Shown here one piece after another: positions 15,958-25,217 of a stretch of DNA of 64,000 bases (positions are counted from its first letter, which is position 1; the number at the start of each line of letters is the position of its first letter). Source of the stretch: an uncultured Lachnospiraceae bacterium. Its GTDB lineage: Bacteria; Bacillota; Clostridia; Lachnospirales; Lachnospiraceae. The stretch spans positions 1-64,000 of the forward strand of contig CALWQT010000003.1 in assembly GCA_944383765.1 (NCBI GenBank), given 5' to 3'. Made by a program: the position numbers and the translations under genes. Below the pieces are notes generated by a model. That model was not told the origin of the DNA. It searched no databases and saw nothing but the letters and a program-made list of their open reading frames with translations.

Positions 15958-17229
15958 ATGAGTTACAAGTATTTACTGGATTTTGCACTTATTTTAATGA
16001 GCACAAAAATATTGGGGTTGATCACAAGGCAGTTCCGAATGCCTCAGGTGGTGGGAGCACTGCTGGCAGGACTTTTGCTGGGACCAGCCATGCTGGGAGT
16101 TCTGACAGAGACAGATATGATTCACAATACGGCAGAGCTGGGTGTGATCGTACTGATGTTTTGCGCTGGTATGGAAACAGATATTGATGAATTGAAGAGG
16201 AGCGGGAGCAAAGCATTTGTAATCGCCCTTTTGGGAGTTCTTGTCCCTGTTGCAGGCGGATTTGGAGTTGCCTGTTATTTTAATACTCCGGATAGGATCT
16301 TGTCTGATGCAGGAAGCAGTATTTTTCTTCAGGATGTGTTTATCGGTGTGATCCTGACCGCTACGTCAGTGAGTATCACGGTTGAGACCTTAAAGGAAAT
16401 GGGGAAATTAAAGACCCGTTCCGGAAATGCGATTCTGGGAGCGGCGATCATTGATGATATTCTGGGAATTGTGGCGCTTACTATCATTACCAGTATGGCA
16501 GATCCCAATGTACATATAGCTCTGGTACTTGCAAAAACAGCAGCATTTTTTGTATTTTCCGTAGTGGTGGGAATCATCTTTCATAAAGTTTATAAAAAAT
16601 GGAGCGAGTCAGCTGACAGAGGACTTCATCGCCATGCTATTGCGGCATTCGTATTCTGTCTGTTAATGGCTTATGTAGCGGAAGAGTGGTTTGGAGTAGC
16701 GGATATCACAGGAGCATTTCTGGCTGGCCTGATCGTTTCCAAAACCCAGAGAACCCAGTTCCTGGCATCTACTTTTGATACCTTATCCTATTTATATCTT
16801 TCACCGGTGTTTTTCACCAGCATAGGACTGAAAGTAGACCTGCCGGAAATGACACCGGCGCTGATCGGATTCTCTGCAGCACTGGCACTGGTGGCCATCC
16901 TGACAAAGGTGATTGGCTGCGGACTGGGAGCCAAGCTGTGCGGTTATAAAAACTATCAGAGTATCCGTATTGGAGTAGGTATGATCTCCAGAGGCGAAGT
17001 GGCTTTGATCGTGGCAAGTAAGGGGATGGAATTGGGATTGTTAGGTTCTAACTTTTTGGGACCGGTAGTCATTGTTGTGGTGATTACCACGATAATTACC
17101 CCAATCCTGTTGAAACCGGCATTCCGGATCGGACCGAATATTTCTACCCTTCCTGCAGGTGTGAAAGGATTTGCCAGCAACTATGAAGAGGTGGCTAAGA
17201 TCAGAAGCGGTCATAAAGAAGATGTATAG
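15958..17229 (+). CDS. Cation:proton antiporter (CPA2, Kef/NhaS-like)
   Basis: Sodium or potassium/proton exchanger of 423 residues with about 12-13 hydrophobic segments. The N-terminus MPQVVGALLAGLLLGPAMLG and the mid-protein AAIIDDILGIVALT, with the Asp-Asp pair that binds the ion, are typical of CPA2 transporters. The chain ends soon after the membrane domain, so it lacks the RCK/TrkA-N regulatory domain of Kef channels. The ATG at 15958 follows AAGGAGGG. Monocistronic, with its own promoter and terminator; likely role in pH or salt homeostasis. Confidence 0.88.
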   Translation: MSYKYLLDFALILMSTKILGLITRQFRMPQVVGALLAGLLLGPAMLGVLTETDMIHNTAELGVIVLMFCAGMETDIDELKRSGSKAFVIALLGVLVPVAGGFGVACYFNTPDRILSDAGSSIFLQDVFIGVILTATSVSITVETLKEMGKLKTRSGNAILGAAIIDDILGIVALTIITSMADPNVHIALVLAKTAAFFVFSVVVGIIFHKVYKKWSESADRGLHRHAIAAFVFCLLMAYVAEEWFGVADITGAFLAGLIVSKTQRTQFLASTFDTLSYLYLSPVFFTSIGLKVDLPEMTPALIGFSAALALVAILTKVIGCGLGAKLCGYKNYQSIRIGVGMISRGEVALIVASKGMELGLLGSNFLGPVVIVVVITTIITPILLKPAFRIGPNISTLPAGVKGFASNYEEVAKIRSGHKEDV

Positions 17230-17233
17230 CAGT

Positions 17234-17280
17234 AAAAATCAGGGGAAGGCAGTTATAAACTGTCTTCCCCTGATTTTTAT
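17234..17280. terminator. Terminator between antiporter and MBL gene
   Basis: AAAAATCAGGGGAAGGCAGT / ACTGTCTTCCCCTGATTTTT long stem with T-runs on both strands. It serves both convergent genes. Confidence 0.9.
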
Positions 17281-17312
17281 TTGTCGGTTTTTATCTGTCA
17301 GAGTTCAGAAAA

Positions 17313-18620
17313 TTACCATGACCGTTCCAGAAGCCCTTCTGATGAAATGCCGGCTTCCTGCAGAAGTTCTTTGGCGCAGGTCAGATAATAATGTCTGCTG
17401 TTAGCGCTGGTCTGCAGTCTCCCAAGACCGACCAGGGCATTTGCTTTCATTTCTTTGGTGAAGGAGGAGTCAGACCCGGAGTCAAGAAGAATATCACATA
17501 ATTCGGCAGTCCACTGATATTGTTCTTTGCGAAGGCTTTGGGAAATTTCCTCAAGAACTGCCTCCTCACCCCCCATCATCCGGATCAGATTCCGGGAATA
17601 GTCTCTGGCAGGAAGCCGGTCGAGATGGGTAGGATTGCCGTCAAACCACCCCAGATATCCGGTAAAGATAGCTCGAATCGTCCCCTTTACCGTACCATAG
17701 TATTCCTGCAGATAAGGCAGGGAAGAAAATGGTTCAGGAAGAGAGATGGTTTCAGCCAGCTGGTCGGCTGTCATTCCCTGGTTGATTCCTTTGAGGGTTT
17801 CTGTCAATATATATTGAATCGCATCATGATAGTTGGACAGGGTTTCGTGGATTTTGCTGTTTCCCCGGATGATACCGGTGTGTCCGGGTAAAAGAATTTC
17901 AGCAGGATATTCCAGCATTTTTTCCAGAGAAACGATCCAGGAACTGATATCACGATACTGGCTTCCCCGGATGGCATACAGATTAGGCCAGGATTCATAA
18001 TAATTGTCACCACAGCAAAGAATCTGAAGCTGTGGGATCCACACGAACATCTGGTCATCCGTTTCTCCGGGAGCAGCAATCAGATGAATTTCATAGCCGG
18101 CGCGGTGAATTGTGGTATGATCTTCGGAAATAAGGCGATTCGGCGGCAGGATGGCCCTGGTACTGTACGGGTTGTTCCAGATACCGATACCTACGCAGAT
18201 ACTTTCTTCCTCTGTGAGGGAAGAACCAAATTGCCGCATTCCCCGCTTCCGGTTAATATCCCCTAAAAGTTCACTGTAGCCATATACGGCTGTCTTGTAG
18301 GAATGACCGATGATCTCAGTGTCTGCATCCGCAAAGACACCGGCTCCAGAAGTATGGTCAAAGTGGGAATGATGGGTATAGATAATGGTAGATACAGGTT
18401 TGTCTGTCAGTTTTCTTAATTCGGTCAAAGCAGCCTGTGCCACTTCTTTCCCGTTCAAAGCATCGATCAGGACACAGCTGTCATCTCCGATCAGGGCAAT
18501 CATATTAGAACCACCGAAGCCTGTAAAAAAATAAACATTTTCACATACGGGCTCCACATTCCTGAAAAAGCGCTGTTTGGCATGGAGCTTCAGTTTCTGT
18601 TCACCTGCAAAATATTTCAT
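17313..18620 (-). CDS. MBL-fold hydrolase with alkyl-sulfatase-type C-terminal domain
   Basis: Protein of 435 residues. The metallo-beta-lactamase core holds HHSHFDH at residues 83-89 and later CGDNYYESWPNLYAIRG and LLPGHTG. It is followed by a helical region with GYLGWFDGNPTHL, a signature of the alkyl-sulfatase dimerisation domain (SdsA1/YjcS type). These enzymes hydrolyse sulfate esters. No signal peptide is visible, so it should act in the cytoplasm. The gene stands alone with a strong promoter sitting in a large palindrome. Confidence 0.82.
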   Translation of the reverse strand: MKYFAGEQKLKLHAKQRFFRNVEPVCENVYFFTGFGGSNMIALIGDDSCVLIDALNGKEVAQAALTELRKLTDKPVSTIIYTHHSHFDHTSGAGVFADADTEIIGHSYKTAVYGYSELLGDINRKRGMRQFGSSLTEEESICVGIGIWNNPYSTRAILPPNRLISEDHTTIHRAGYEIHLIAAPGETDDQMFVWIPQLQILCCGDNYYESWPNLYAIRGSQYRDISSWIVSLEKMLEYPAEILLPGHTGIIRGNSKIHETLSNYHDAIQYILTETLKGINQGMTADQLAETISLPEPFSSLPYLQEYYGTVKGTIRAIFTGYLGWFDGNPTHLDRLPARDYSRNLIRMMGGEEAVLEEISQSLRKEQYQWTAELCDILLDSGSDSSFTKEMKANALVGLGRLQTSANSRHYYLTCAKELLQEAGISSEGLLERSW

Positions 18621-18641
18621 GGATATACCTCCTTCTATTAC

Positions 18642-18687
18642 TTCGACGTCGTATCATTATAATACTACGACATCGAAATAATGTCAA
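18642..18687 (-). promoter_or_regulatory. MBL gene promoter embedded in an inverted repeat
   Basis: Minus-strand TTGACA (18682-18687), a 17-base spacer and TATTAT (18659-18664). Two 12-base arms, TTCGACGTCGTA (18642-18653) and TACGACATCGAA (18666-18677), flank the -10 region. Each arm has its own GACGTC-like core. The pattern suggests a TetR- or MerR-type repressor or activator bound around the promoter. No regulator gene is adjacent. Confidence 0.65.
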
Positions 18688-18689
18688 TA

Positions 18690-18722
18690 AAAAATTGCCA
18701 CTCCTTGAAGAATGGCAATTGA
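18690..18722 (-). terminator. Terminator of the TSCPD gene
   Basis: On the minus strand, AATTGCCATTC / GAGTGGCAATT hairpin followed by TTTTTTA. It ends just before the -35 box of the MBL gene. Confidence 0.8.
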
Positions 18723-18732
18723 GCTGTTGATG

Positions 18733-18978
18733 TTAGCAGGAAGCTTTATACTGTTTTAAAGCTTTGGCAAGCTGGTCAGGACATGATGTAGGCTTCATGC
18801 CGCAGGTGATACCGTCAAGACGGCGGATTGCGTCATCAACATCCATACCTTCTACTAATTTGCCGATGCCTTTTAAATTTCCGTTACAGCCACCGGTATA
18901 ACGTACATTGCTCAGCTTGTTGTCGATCACATCAAAATGAATTTCACTGGAACAGGTTCCACGTGTTTTGTATACCAT
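18733..18978 (-). CDS. TSCPD domain protein (TIGR03905 type)
   Basis: Small cytoplasmic protein of 81 residues made of one TSCPD domain, the fold found at the C-terminus of some ribonucleotide reductases. It carries Cys residues in GTCSSEIHF, GGCNGN, ITCGMKPTSCPDQ and at the C-terminus, consistent with metal binding. The stand-alone family is common in clostridia and its function is unknown. GGAGG lies upstream of the ATG; a terminator follows. Confidence 0.85.
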   Translation of the reverse strand: MVYKTRGTCSSEIHFDVIDNKLSNVRYTGGCNGNLKGIGKLVEGMDVDDAIRRLDGITCGMKPTSCPDQLAKALKQYKASC

Positions 18979-19164
18979 GATAATTCCTCCATTGTACCCT
19001 CATAATAGTAACATCTTCATTATATCTGCGGGTGGATTTTTTTGTCAAGGCTTTGTGAAAAGGCTTCAGCCTTGTCAAATAAGGAGAGTATACAGTATAA
19101 TAAGTCACAGGATACTGGAACATGACAGTATGAAACGAAGAGAAAATGAGTCGGAGGTTATCAT

Positions 19165-19857
19165 ATGCTAGGTATTATAGGAGCCATGAGTCAGGAAGTT
19201 GCTGGTCTGAAAGCGCAAATGACAGAAGTTAAAGTAGAACAGCTGGCTGGTATGGATTTTTACTGTGGGAAACTGAAAGGGAAAGATGTGGTGGTCGTGC
19301 GTTCTGGAATCGGCAAGGTAAATGCTGCCATCTGTACCCAGATACTGGCAGGACATTATGGAGCTGATGCTGTGATCAATACAGGCATTGCCGGATCCCT
19401 GAAAAAGGAAATCAATATTGGTGATATTGTGCTGGCCACAGATGCGGTACAGCATGATATGGACGCAACCGGTTTTGGATATCCGGCAGGTCAGGTGCCG
19501 CAGATGGATTTATTTGCATTCCCCGCAGATGATAAGCTTCGGGAACTTGCAAAAAAATGCATCAGCAAAGCTGGATTGAAGGTAGGAGTGTTCTGCGGAC
19601 GGGTATTGAGCGGAGACCAGTTTATTGATAATAAGGAAAAGAAAGAATGGCTGTCAGAAACATTTGGCGGCTTCTGCACGGAGATGGAGGGAGCCGCCAT
19701 CGCTCAGGCTGCATATCTGAATCAGATTCCCTGTTTGATCATCAGAGCGATTTCTGATAAGGCAGATGACAGCGCGAATATGGATTACGAAACGTTTGAA
19801 GCTCAGGCTATTGACCATTCTGTCAGATTGATGCTTGCCATGGCAGAGGAGTGGTAG
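19165..19857 (+). CDS. mtnN: 5'-methylthioadenosine/S-adenosylhomocysteine nucleosidase
   Basis: Cleaves MTA and SAH to adenine and the thio-ribose, recycling SAM by-products. The 230 residues begin MLGIIGAMSQEVAGL. The TGIAGSL phosphorylase-type loop, the FCTEMEGAAIAQAA purine/ribose site and the ISDKAD motif with the catalytic Asp are all visible. This is a normal-length MtnN/Pfs enzyme. Confidence 0.96.
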   Translation: MLGIIGAMSQEVAGLKAQMTEVKVEQLAGMDFYCGKLKGKDVVVVRSGIGKVNAAICTQILAGHYGADAVINTGIAGSLKKEINIGDIVLATDAVQHDMDATGFGYPAGQVPQMDLFAFPADDKLRELAKKCISKAGLKVGVFCGRVLSGDQFIDNKEKKEWLSETFGGFCTEMEGAAIAQAAYLNQIPCLIIRAISDKADDSANMDYETFEAQAIDHSVRLMLAMAEEW

Positions 19858-19895
19858 AAAACGGGATGAAATGCGCTCTTATGGAGAATATTTAT

Positions 19896-19954
19896 AAGGT
19901 TCCAGGTTCATGTGCGATTCGTGAAGGAATTTGACGAACGATTCTAGGAACTTT
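19896..19954 (+). ncRNA. Unexplained structured element downstream of mtnN
   Basis: An outer stem AAGGTTCC / GGAACTTT encloses an inner hairpin TTCGTGAA-GGAA-TTTGACGAA. There is no U-run, so it is not a simple terminator. It sits between mtnN and an unknown membrane protein gene. It may be a processed 3' UTR, a small RNA or a cis-regulatory leader. I do not recognise it as a known riboswitch class. Confidence 0.4.
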
Positions 19955-20032
19955 AATCTTCTCATGGAAAAAAGCCGCCGCTATAATAGGGGGTGACTGG
20001 AAATGATTCCGGAAAGAAAGGAGCGCATTATC

Positions 20033-20842
20033 ATGCAAGAATTTTTAGCCACAGGAAAGGTACTCTATGTATTGGCAGGGCTTTGCCTGCTGAGTATGCT
20101 GTGCAAATGGATGGCAAAAGGAATTTACAAAAGATTGATCCGCGAAACTACTAATATGGCGATGACAAAAAATAAAAACCTGAAAATCCTGAAACAAAGA
20201 GTGGAAAGTACCTATCGGACCAATGGTGGAGTGGGGAATATGCCGGTCTATCTGGAACGTCAGGCGGCGGATTTCAAATGTCTGGGAATAACGTTGGCAG
20301 GGTGGGGGAATTTTTCCAACCAGCTGACTCTTCTGTGTTTTCTTGTGGGAGGAGCTGCGGCATTTCTCACCTATTGGTATAGAAACGATACATATTATAT
20401 AGCTTTGTACGGAACCATGGGAATCCTCACAGGACTGCTGACGATGGTAGTGGATATGGGAGTGAATCTGGGAGAAAAGCGGCAGCAGCTTTTAGTGGCG
20501 TTAGAAGATTATATGGATAATTCCCTGTTTTTCCGTCCGGGAAAAGGACGTATGGCAGTGGAGAATGAGGAATATGCCAGAAGCCCGGAGGCAGCAGGCC
20601 GGACCGTTGAAAACGGATATCTGGAAGGAGAAGGAAAAGAAAGCGCTCCTTCCAGGAGGTTGAGAGGAAGCAGAAAGAAAGAAGCGGTGCAGGAAGAGCA
20701 GAATGGGTATCTGAAGCACAGTTTGGAGCAGATTGCGGCCAGCCGGGATAAAAGCAGGCCGGAAGATGCCAACTGGTTAAAAGATCTGAAACCGGAAGAA
20801 GTCAAGCTTCTGGGAGAGATCATCAGGGAATATTTATCGTAA
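20033..20842 (+). CDS. Uncharacterised membrane protein
   Basis: Protein of 269 residues that I do not recognise. An N-terminal hydrophobic segment lies at about residues 8-25 and two more at about 95-150. A hydrophilic, charged C-terminal half follows (basic RRLRGSRKKEAVQEE, then a conserved-looking end LKDLKPEEVKLLGEIIREYLS). The ATG at 20033 follows AAAGGAG; a start at 20003 in the same frame is possible but lacks a site. The C-terminal tail probably faces the cytoplasm. Confidence 0.65.
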   Translation: MQEFLATGKVLYVLAGLCLLSMLCKWMAKGIYKRLIRETTNMAMTKNKNLKILKQRVESTYRTNGGVGNMPVYLERQAADFKCLGITLAGWGNFSNQLTLLCFLVGGAAAFLTYWYRNDTYYIALYGTMGILTGLLTMVVDMGVNLGEKRQQLLVALEDYMDNSLFFRPGKGRMAVENEEYARSPEAAGRTVENGYLEGEGKESAPSRRLRGSRKKEAVQEEQNGYLKHSLEQIAASRDKSRPEDANWLKDLKPEEVKLLGEIIREYLS

Positions 20843-20950
20843 ACCTCAAAAAAAAATTATCCATTTGAGGTATGGTTGTGATATAATCGTAAAGGTACGA
20901 TGCAAAATTATGGCAGATACAGCCACAACAGAAGAAAAGGAGAGAAATCA

Positions 20951-22300
20951 ATGGAAAAAACAGTCATGTTTGATTATTCCAGAGCAGCTCGTTTTGTGAG
21001 CGCAGAAGAAATGGAGAATGCAAAGGGAAGCACCATGTATGCCAGAGACGTGCTGATCAATAAAAGCGGAGCAGGCAATGATTTCCTTGGATGGATCGAT
21101 CTGCCTGTTAATTATGATAAAGAAGAGTTTGACCGTATTAAGAAAGCTGCTGAAAAGATTCAGAATGATTCTGATGTGCTTCTGGTGATCGGAATCGGCG
21201 GTTCTTATCTGGGGGCAAGGGCAGCTATTGAGTTTTTGAATCATAGTTTTTATAATGTGCTGGATAAGAGTGTCAGGAAAACTCCGGAAATCTATTATGT
21301 GGGAAACAGTATCAGCAGCAAATATATCCATGATCTGAAAGATGTTCTTGCAGGAAAGGATTTTTCCATTAATATTATTTCCAAATCCGGTACTACCACG
21401 GAGCCGGCAATCGCATTCCGTGTGTTTAAAGAAATGCTGATTGAGAAATATGGAAAGGAAGAGGCCAATAAGAGGATTTATGCCACCACAGATAAGGCTA
21501 AGGGAGCTTTGAAGAATCTGGCAGATGAAGAAGGTTACCAGACATTTGTGGTTCCGGACGATGTGGGCGGAAGATTTTCTGTGCTGACAGCAGTGGGCCT
21601 GCTTCCGATCGCAGTGAGCGGAGCGGATATTGATCAGCTGATGGCTGGAGCAGCTTCCGGAAGGAAAAAGGCTCTGGAGCAGTCTTTTGAAGAGAATGGT
21701 GCTCTGCAGTATGCAGCTATCCGCAATATTTTGTATAAAAAAGGAAAAAATGTGGAGATTGTAGCCAATTATGAGCCAAGCCTCCACTATGTATCAGAGT
21801 GGTGGAAGCAGCTCTATGGGGAAAGTGAAGGAAAAGACAGGAGAGGTATTCTTCCGGCTGCAGTGGACCTGACCACAGATCTTCATTCCATGGGACAGTT
21901 TATTCAGGATGGCTCCAGGATTATGTTTGAAACGGTTCTGAATGTGGAGGAGTCTCCGGAAGAGATTCTTCTGCAGAAAGAGGAAGTAGACACCGATGGA
22001 ATGAACTATCTGGCAGGTAAGAGTGTGGATTTTGTAAATAAGAGCGCGATGAATGGTACGATTCTGGCACATACGGATGGGGATGTTCCAAACCTGATGG
22101 TGACGATTCCGGAACAGAATGCGTTTTATCTTGGAGAATTATTCTATTTCTTTGAGTTTGCCTGCGGTGTCAGCGGTTATCTTCTGGGAGTAAATCCGTT
22201 TAACCAGCCAGGGGTTGAAAGCTATAAAAAGAATATGTTTGCTCTTCTGGGAAAACCAGGATATGAGAGTGAGAGAGAAGAATTGCTGAAAAGACTGTAA
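20951..22300 (+). CDS. pgi: Glucose-6-phosphate isomerase
   Basis: Glycolytic isomerase of glucose-6-P and fructose-6-P, 449 residues, the short Firmicutes form. It has [16 protein letters not shown] for phosphate binding, [15 protein letters not shown] and [15 protein letters not shown], and the late Lys in [14 protein letters not shown]. The ATG at 20951 follows AAAAGGAGAG; a longer frame from 20900 lacks support. A hairpin follows and then the second nucleoside hydrolase. Confidence 0.96.
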   Translation: MEKTVMFDYSRAARFVSAEEMENAKGSTMYARDVLINKSGAGNDFLGWIDLPVNYDKEEFDRIKKAAEKIQNDSDVLLVIGIGGSYLGARAAIEFLNHSFYNVLDKSVRKTPEIYYVGNSISSKYIHDLKDVLAGKDFSINIISKSGTTTEPAIAFRVFKEMLIEKYGKEEANKRIYATTDKAKGALKNLADEEGYQTFVVPDDVGGRFSVLTAVGLLPIAVSGADIDQLMAGAASGRKKALEQSFEENGALQYAAIRNILYKKGKNVEIVANYEPSLHYVSEWWKQLYGESEGKDRRGILPAAVDLTTDLHSMGQFIQDGSRIMFETVLNVEESPEEILLQKEEVDTDGMNYLAGKSVDFVNKSAMNGTILAHTDGDVPNLMVTIPEQNAFYLGELFYFFEFACGVSGYLLGVNPFNQPGVESYKKNMFALLGKPGYESEREELLKRL

Positions 22301-22317
22301 TCTATCATAGATTTATA

Positions 22318-22348
22318 AGACGGCTCGGCCAATGTGCAGAGCCGTCTT
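22318..22348 (+). terminator. Hairpin after pgi
   Basis: AGACGGCTC / GAGCCGTCT stem with a 12-base loop, followed by TTGTGGG rather than a T-run. It is a weak terminator or a processing site, so read-through into the next gene is possible. Confidence 0.5.
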
Positions 22349-22379
22349 GTGGGTATTTATACGAAAGGAGAAGACAGAG

Positions 22380-23342
22380 ATGAAAGAGTGGAATTATGTA
22401 ATTGACTGTGACCCGGGCATCGATGATTGTTTTGCACTTCTGATGTGTTTAAAACGACTTCCTGTAGCAGGTGTTGTGGCAGTTGGAGGTAATACAGGAC
22501 TTCAGTATACAGAGAGAAATGCCAGATATATTCTGGAACTGGCCGGTTATGAAGATATTCCCGTGTATGCAGGCTATGATATGCCTATGATCAATCAGAT
22601 CGTGCGTGCCACAGAAATTCATGGAAGCGGAGGCCTGGGAAATACTGTGGTGCCGGAGCCGAAAAAGCAGCTGGAAAAGCAGCATGGGGTAGACTATCTG
22701 ATCGACACGTTTATGAACCGGGATGATGTGTCCCTGATTACGCTGGGACCTCTTACCAATATTGCTCAGGCTATTCTGAAAGAACCGGAACTGAAAAAAC
22801 GGATTCCACAGATTCTCTGCATGGGTGGTTCGGCTGTGTCAGGCAATACGACACCGGCTGCTGAATTTAACATTTATGTGGATCCGGAGGCGGCCAAAAT
22901 TGTATTTGAATCCGGAATTCCTATTCGTATGGTAGGCCTGAATGTGACAAGGCAAAACCGCATAGTTCCGGAAGATGTGGATAGGATCCGGGCTATGGGT
23001 AATCCGGTAGCAGATTTTGCGGCAGAACTTCTGAGCTTTATGGGGAACGGGTATGTAGCTTTATGTGATGCCTGTGCGGTAGCCTGGGCAGTAGATCCGG
23101 CTATTATCACAAAAAGTGCCAAGATACCGGTCAAGATAGAGACGAAAGGTGAATTTACCAGAGGCATGACGGTATGTGACTGGAGAAATTACCAGTGTCA
23201 GAATCCGGAGATGGATATTGCCCATGATCAGCAGAGATTTTTGGGTGAGCCGGAAGATGCCAATGTAGAAGTTGCCCTGGAATTTGACAAAGACAGGTTC
23301 CACAGAACATTATTTGAAATTCTGGAGTCTTACGGGAACTGA
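22380..23342 (+). CDS. Nucleoside hydrolase B
   Basis: Second nucleoside hydrolase, 320 residues. The N-terminal DCDPGIDD at residues 9-16 is the calcium site, and MGGSAVSGNTTPAAEFNIYVDPEAA is the central conserved block. The late motif is CDACAVAWAVDP, with Cys where many relatives have His before the Asp. The ATG at 22380 follows AAAGGAG. It probably shares transcripts with the YoaK-like protein that starts 2 bases after its stop. It differs clearly from hydrolase A, so the two may take different bases. Confidence 0.88.
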   Translation: MKEWNYVIDCDPGIDDCFALLMCLKRLPVAGVVAVGGNTGLQYTERNARYILELAGYEDIPVYAGYDMPMINQIVRATEIHGSGGLGNTVVPEPKKQLEKQHGVDYLIDTFMNRDDVSLITLGPLTNIAQAILKEPELKKRIPQILCMGGSAVSGNTTPAAEFNIYVDPEAAKIVFESGIPIRMVGLNVTRQNRIVPEDVDRIRAMGNPVADFAAELLSFMGNGYVALCDACAVAWAVDPAIITKSAKIPVKIETKGEFTRGMTVCDWRNYQCQNPEMDIAHDQQRFLGEPEDANVEVALEFDKDRFHRTLFEILESYGN

Positions 23343-23344
23343 TC

Positions 23345-24121
23345 ATGAAACGGAATTATCATGGACAGATGTCCGAGTCCTTTATTGTGGGAATACTGTT
23401 ATGCCTGGCAGGAGGTTTCCAGGACGCCTATACTTATAATTGCCGGGATAAAGTATTTGCCAATGCCCAGACTGGAAATATTGTCCTGATGGGACAGAAT
23501 CTGGCCATGGGAGAGTGGGGAACAGCGCTTCGCTATCTGCTTCCTTTGCTGGCATTTGTAGGAGGGATCTGGCTTGCTCAGACGATTCGCTACCGGTGCA
23601 GACGAAGACAGAGGGCAATGCTTCACTGGAGACAGGTGGTTTTGGCGATTGAGATACTGATCTTATTTGCCGTAGGACTCTTCCCAACTGTAAAAGAATG
23701 GAATGTGGCGGCAAATGTGCTGGTTTCTTTTTCCTGTGCCATGCAGGTGGACAGCTTTCGGAAGATACGGGGAAGCGGAATTGCTTCCACGATGTGTATT
23801 GGCAATCTGCGGAGTGCCACGGATCTGCTGTGTGCCTATAAAGAGACAGGGGATAAACAGATGAGACAAAAAGGTCTCTGGTATTACGGGTTTATACTGG
23901 TCTTTGCAGTGGGAGCGGCAGCAGGGGGCATTTTATCTCCCAGATGGGGAGAAAAAGCCATATGGCTGTGCTGCGTGACTTTGCTCCTTGCTTTCGTTAT
24001 TATGTTTATTGAAGAAGAACAGGAAGAAGATTCTTCCGGAAGAAAAGAGGGGTTCTGGGAAGAATTGAAGGATATTGAAAATCAGCTGGAACAGGCACTG
24101 AACCGAAATAAAAAAGGATAG
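23345..24121 (+). CDS. YoaK family membrane protein (DUF1275)
   Basis: Membrane protein of 258 residues with six or so hydrophobic segments. Typical family stretches are LCLAGGFQDAYTYNCRDKVF, FANAQTGNIVLMGQNLA and a mid-protein ASTMCIGNLRSATDLL. DUF1275 proteins are widespread and uncharacterised, possibly small-molecule permeases. Starts 2 bases after nucleoside hydrolase B, hence probably translationally coupled, which suggests a link to nucleoside or base handling. A bidirectional terminator overlaps its 3' end. Confidence 0.88.
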   Translation: MKRNYHGQMSESFIVGILLCLAGGFQDAYTYNCRDKVFANAQTGNIVLMGQNLAMGEWGTALRYLLPLLAFVGGIWLAQTIRYRCRRRQRAMLHWRQVVLAIEILILFAVGLFPTVKEWNVAANVLVSFSCAMQVDSFRKIRGSGIASTMCIGNLRSATDLLCAYKETGDKQMRQKGLWYYGFILVFAVGAAAGGILSPRWGEKAIWLCCVTLLLAFVIMFIEEEQEEDSSGRKEGFWEELKDIENQLEQALNRNKKG

Positions 24122-24147
24122 TTTCTTTTGGGAAACTATCCTTTTTT
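24110..24147. terminator. Bidirectional terminator
   Basis: AAAAAAGGATAGTTTC / GAAACTATCCTTTTTT stem between the convergent YoaK-like and ilvE genes. Confidence 0.9.
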
Positions 24148-24150
24148 GAT

Positions 24151-25215
24151 TTATTTTACTTCTGTGGTCCAGCCATAAGGATCTTTTTCACGTCCCCACT
24201 GAATGCCGGTGAGGTAGTTGTAAAGCTTCATGGTCAGCTCACCATTTTCAAAATGGTTGATGGTTACCTGAGTCCCTTTATAGTCCAGAAGCCCTACCGG
24301 TGAAATGACAGCAGCCGTTCCGGTACCGAAAGCTTCTTCCAGAGAACCGTCCTGACCGGCTTTCATCAGATCATCAATGGCTACCCGCTGTTCATGAACG
24401 GTATAGCCCCAGTCTTTCAGGATATGGATGATGGAATCTCTGGTCACACCTGGAAGTACGGTTCCGTCAATGGGAGCGGTATAGATTTCGCCGTTTATCT
24501 TGAACATGATGTTCATGCTTCCTACTTCTTCTACATATTTCCGTTCATGGCCGTCCAGCCAGAGTACCTGGGAATATCCTTTTTCCTCTGCCTTTGCCTG
24601 AGCCAGCATGGAAGAAGCATAGTTGCCTCCGCATTTGGCAAAACCGGTTCCACCCTGTACGGCACGGACGAATTCTTCTTCTACCAGGATTTTTACCGGA
24701 TTTACGCCGGCGGCGTAGTAAGCGCCTACCGGACTGCAGACAATGACAAATTTAAATACAAAAGAGGTATGAAGACCAATCTGGCAGTCGGTGGAAAATA
24801 CAAAGGGGCGGATGTAAAGAGAAGTGCCGGGTTCTCTTGGCACCCAGTCAGCCTCTACTTTGACCAGCGCTTTTACAGCCTCTACAAAATCTTCTACCGG
24901 AATCTCCGGAATGCAGAGACGACGGTTGGAATTCTGCATACGTTTGGCATTCATTTCAGGACGGAACAGTAAAATACGGTCATCAGACGTACGGTAAGCT
25001 TTTAATCCCTCAAAAGTCTCCTGAGCATAATGGAGGACAACAGCGGCCGGGTCTACTTCGATTTTTCCATATGGAATGATCTGGGCATTATGCCAGCCAT
25101 GTTCTGCATCGTAATCCATGGTAAACATATGGTCTGTCATATATTTTCCGAATCCCAGGTTCTTTTCATCAGGTTTCTGTCGTGGTGTCGTAGTTTTTGT
25201 GATGGAAATGTTCAT
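24151..25215 (-). CDS. ilvE: Branched-chain amino acid aminotransferase
   Basis: PLP enzyme that makes or degrades leucine, isoleucine and valine, 354 residues. It is the larger, eukaryote-like class: YAQETFEGLKAYR, RPFVFSTD, and GFAKCGGNYA with the PLP lysine at about 194, then EVGSMNIMF and VLPGVTRDSI. It lies two bases downstream of a ketopantoate-reductase-type gene, so both are likely one operon. This joins the last step of valine synthesis with a step using the valine precursor. Confidence 0.96.
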   Translation of the reverse strand: MNISITKTTTPRQKPDEKNLGFGKYMTDHMFTMDYDAEHGWHNAQIIPYGKIEVDPAAVVLHYAQETFEGLKAYRTSDDRILLFRPEMNAKRMQNSNRRLCIPEIPVEDFVEAVKALVKVEADWVPREPGTSLYIRPFVFSTDCQIGLHTSFVFKFVIVCSPVGAYYAAGVNPVKILVEEEFVRAVQGGTGFAKCGGNYASSMLAQAKAEEKGYSQVLWLDGHERKYVEEVGSMNIMFKINGEIYTAPIDGTVLPGVTRDSIIHILKDWGYTVHEQRVAIDDLMKAGQDGSLEEAFGTGTAAVISPVGLLDYKGTQVTINHFENGELTMKLYNYLTGIQWGREKDPYGWTTEVK

Positions 25216-25217
25216 GA

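Noticed and set aside
20951..22300. Search for CRISPR repeats, IS ends or attachment sites here and elsewhere in the window
   Set aside because: No regularly spaced direct repeats, transposase, integrase or terminal inverted repeats with target duplications were seen by eye.
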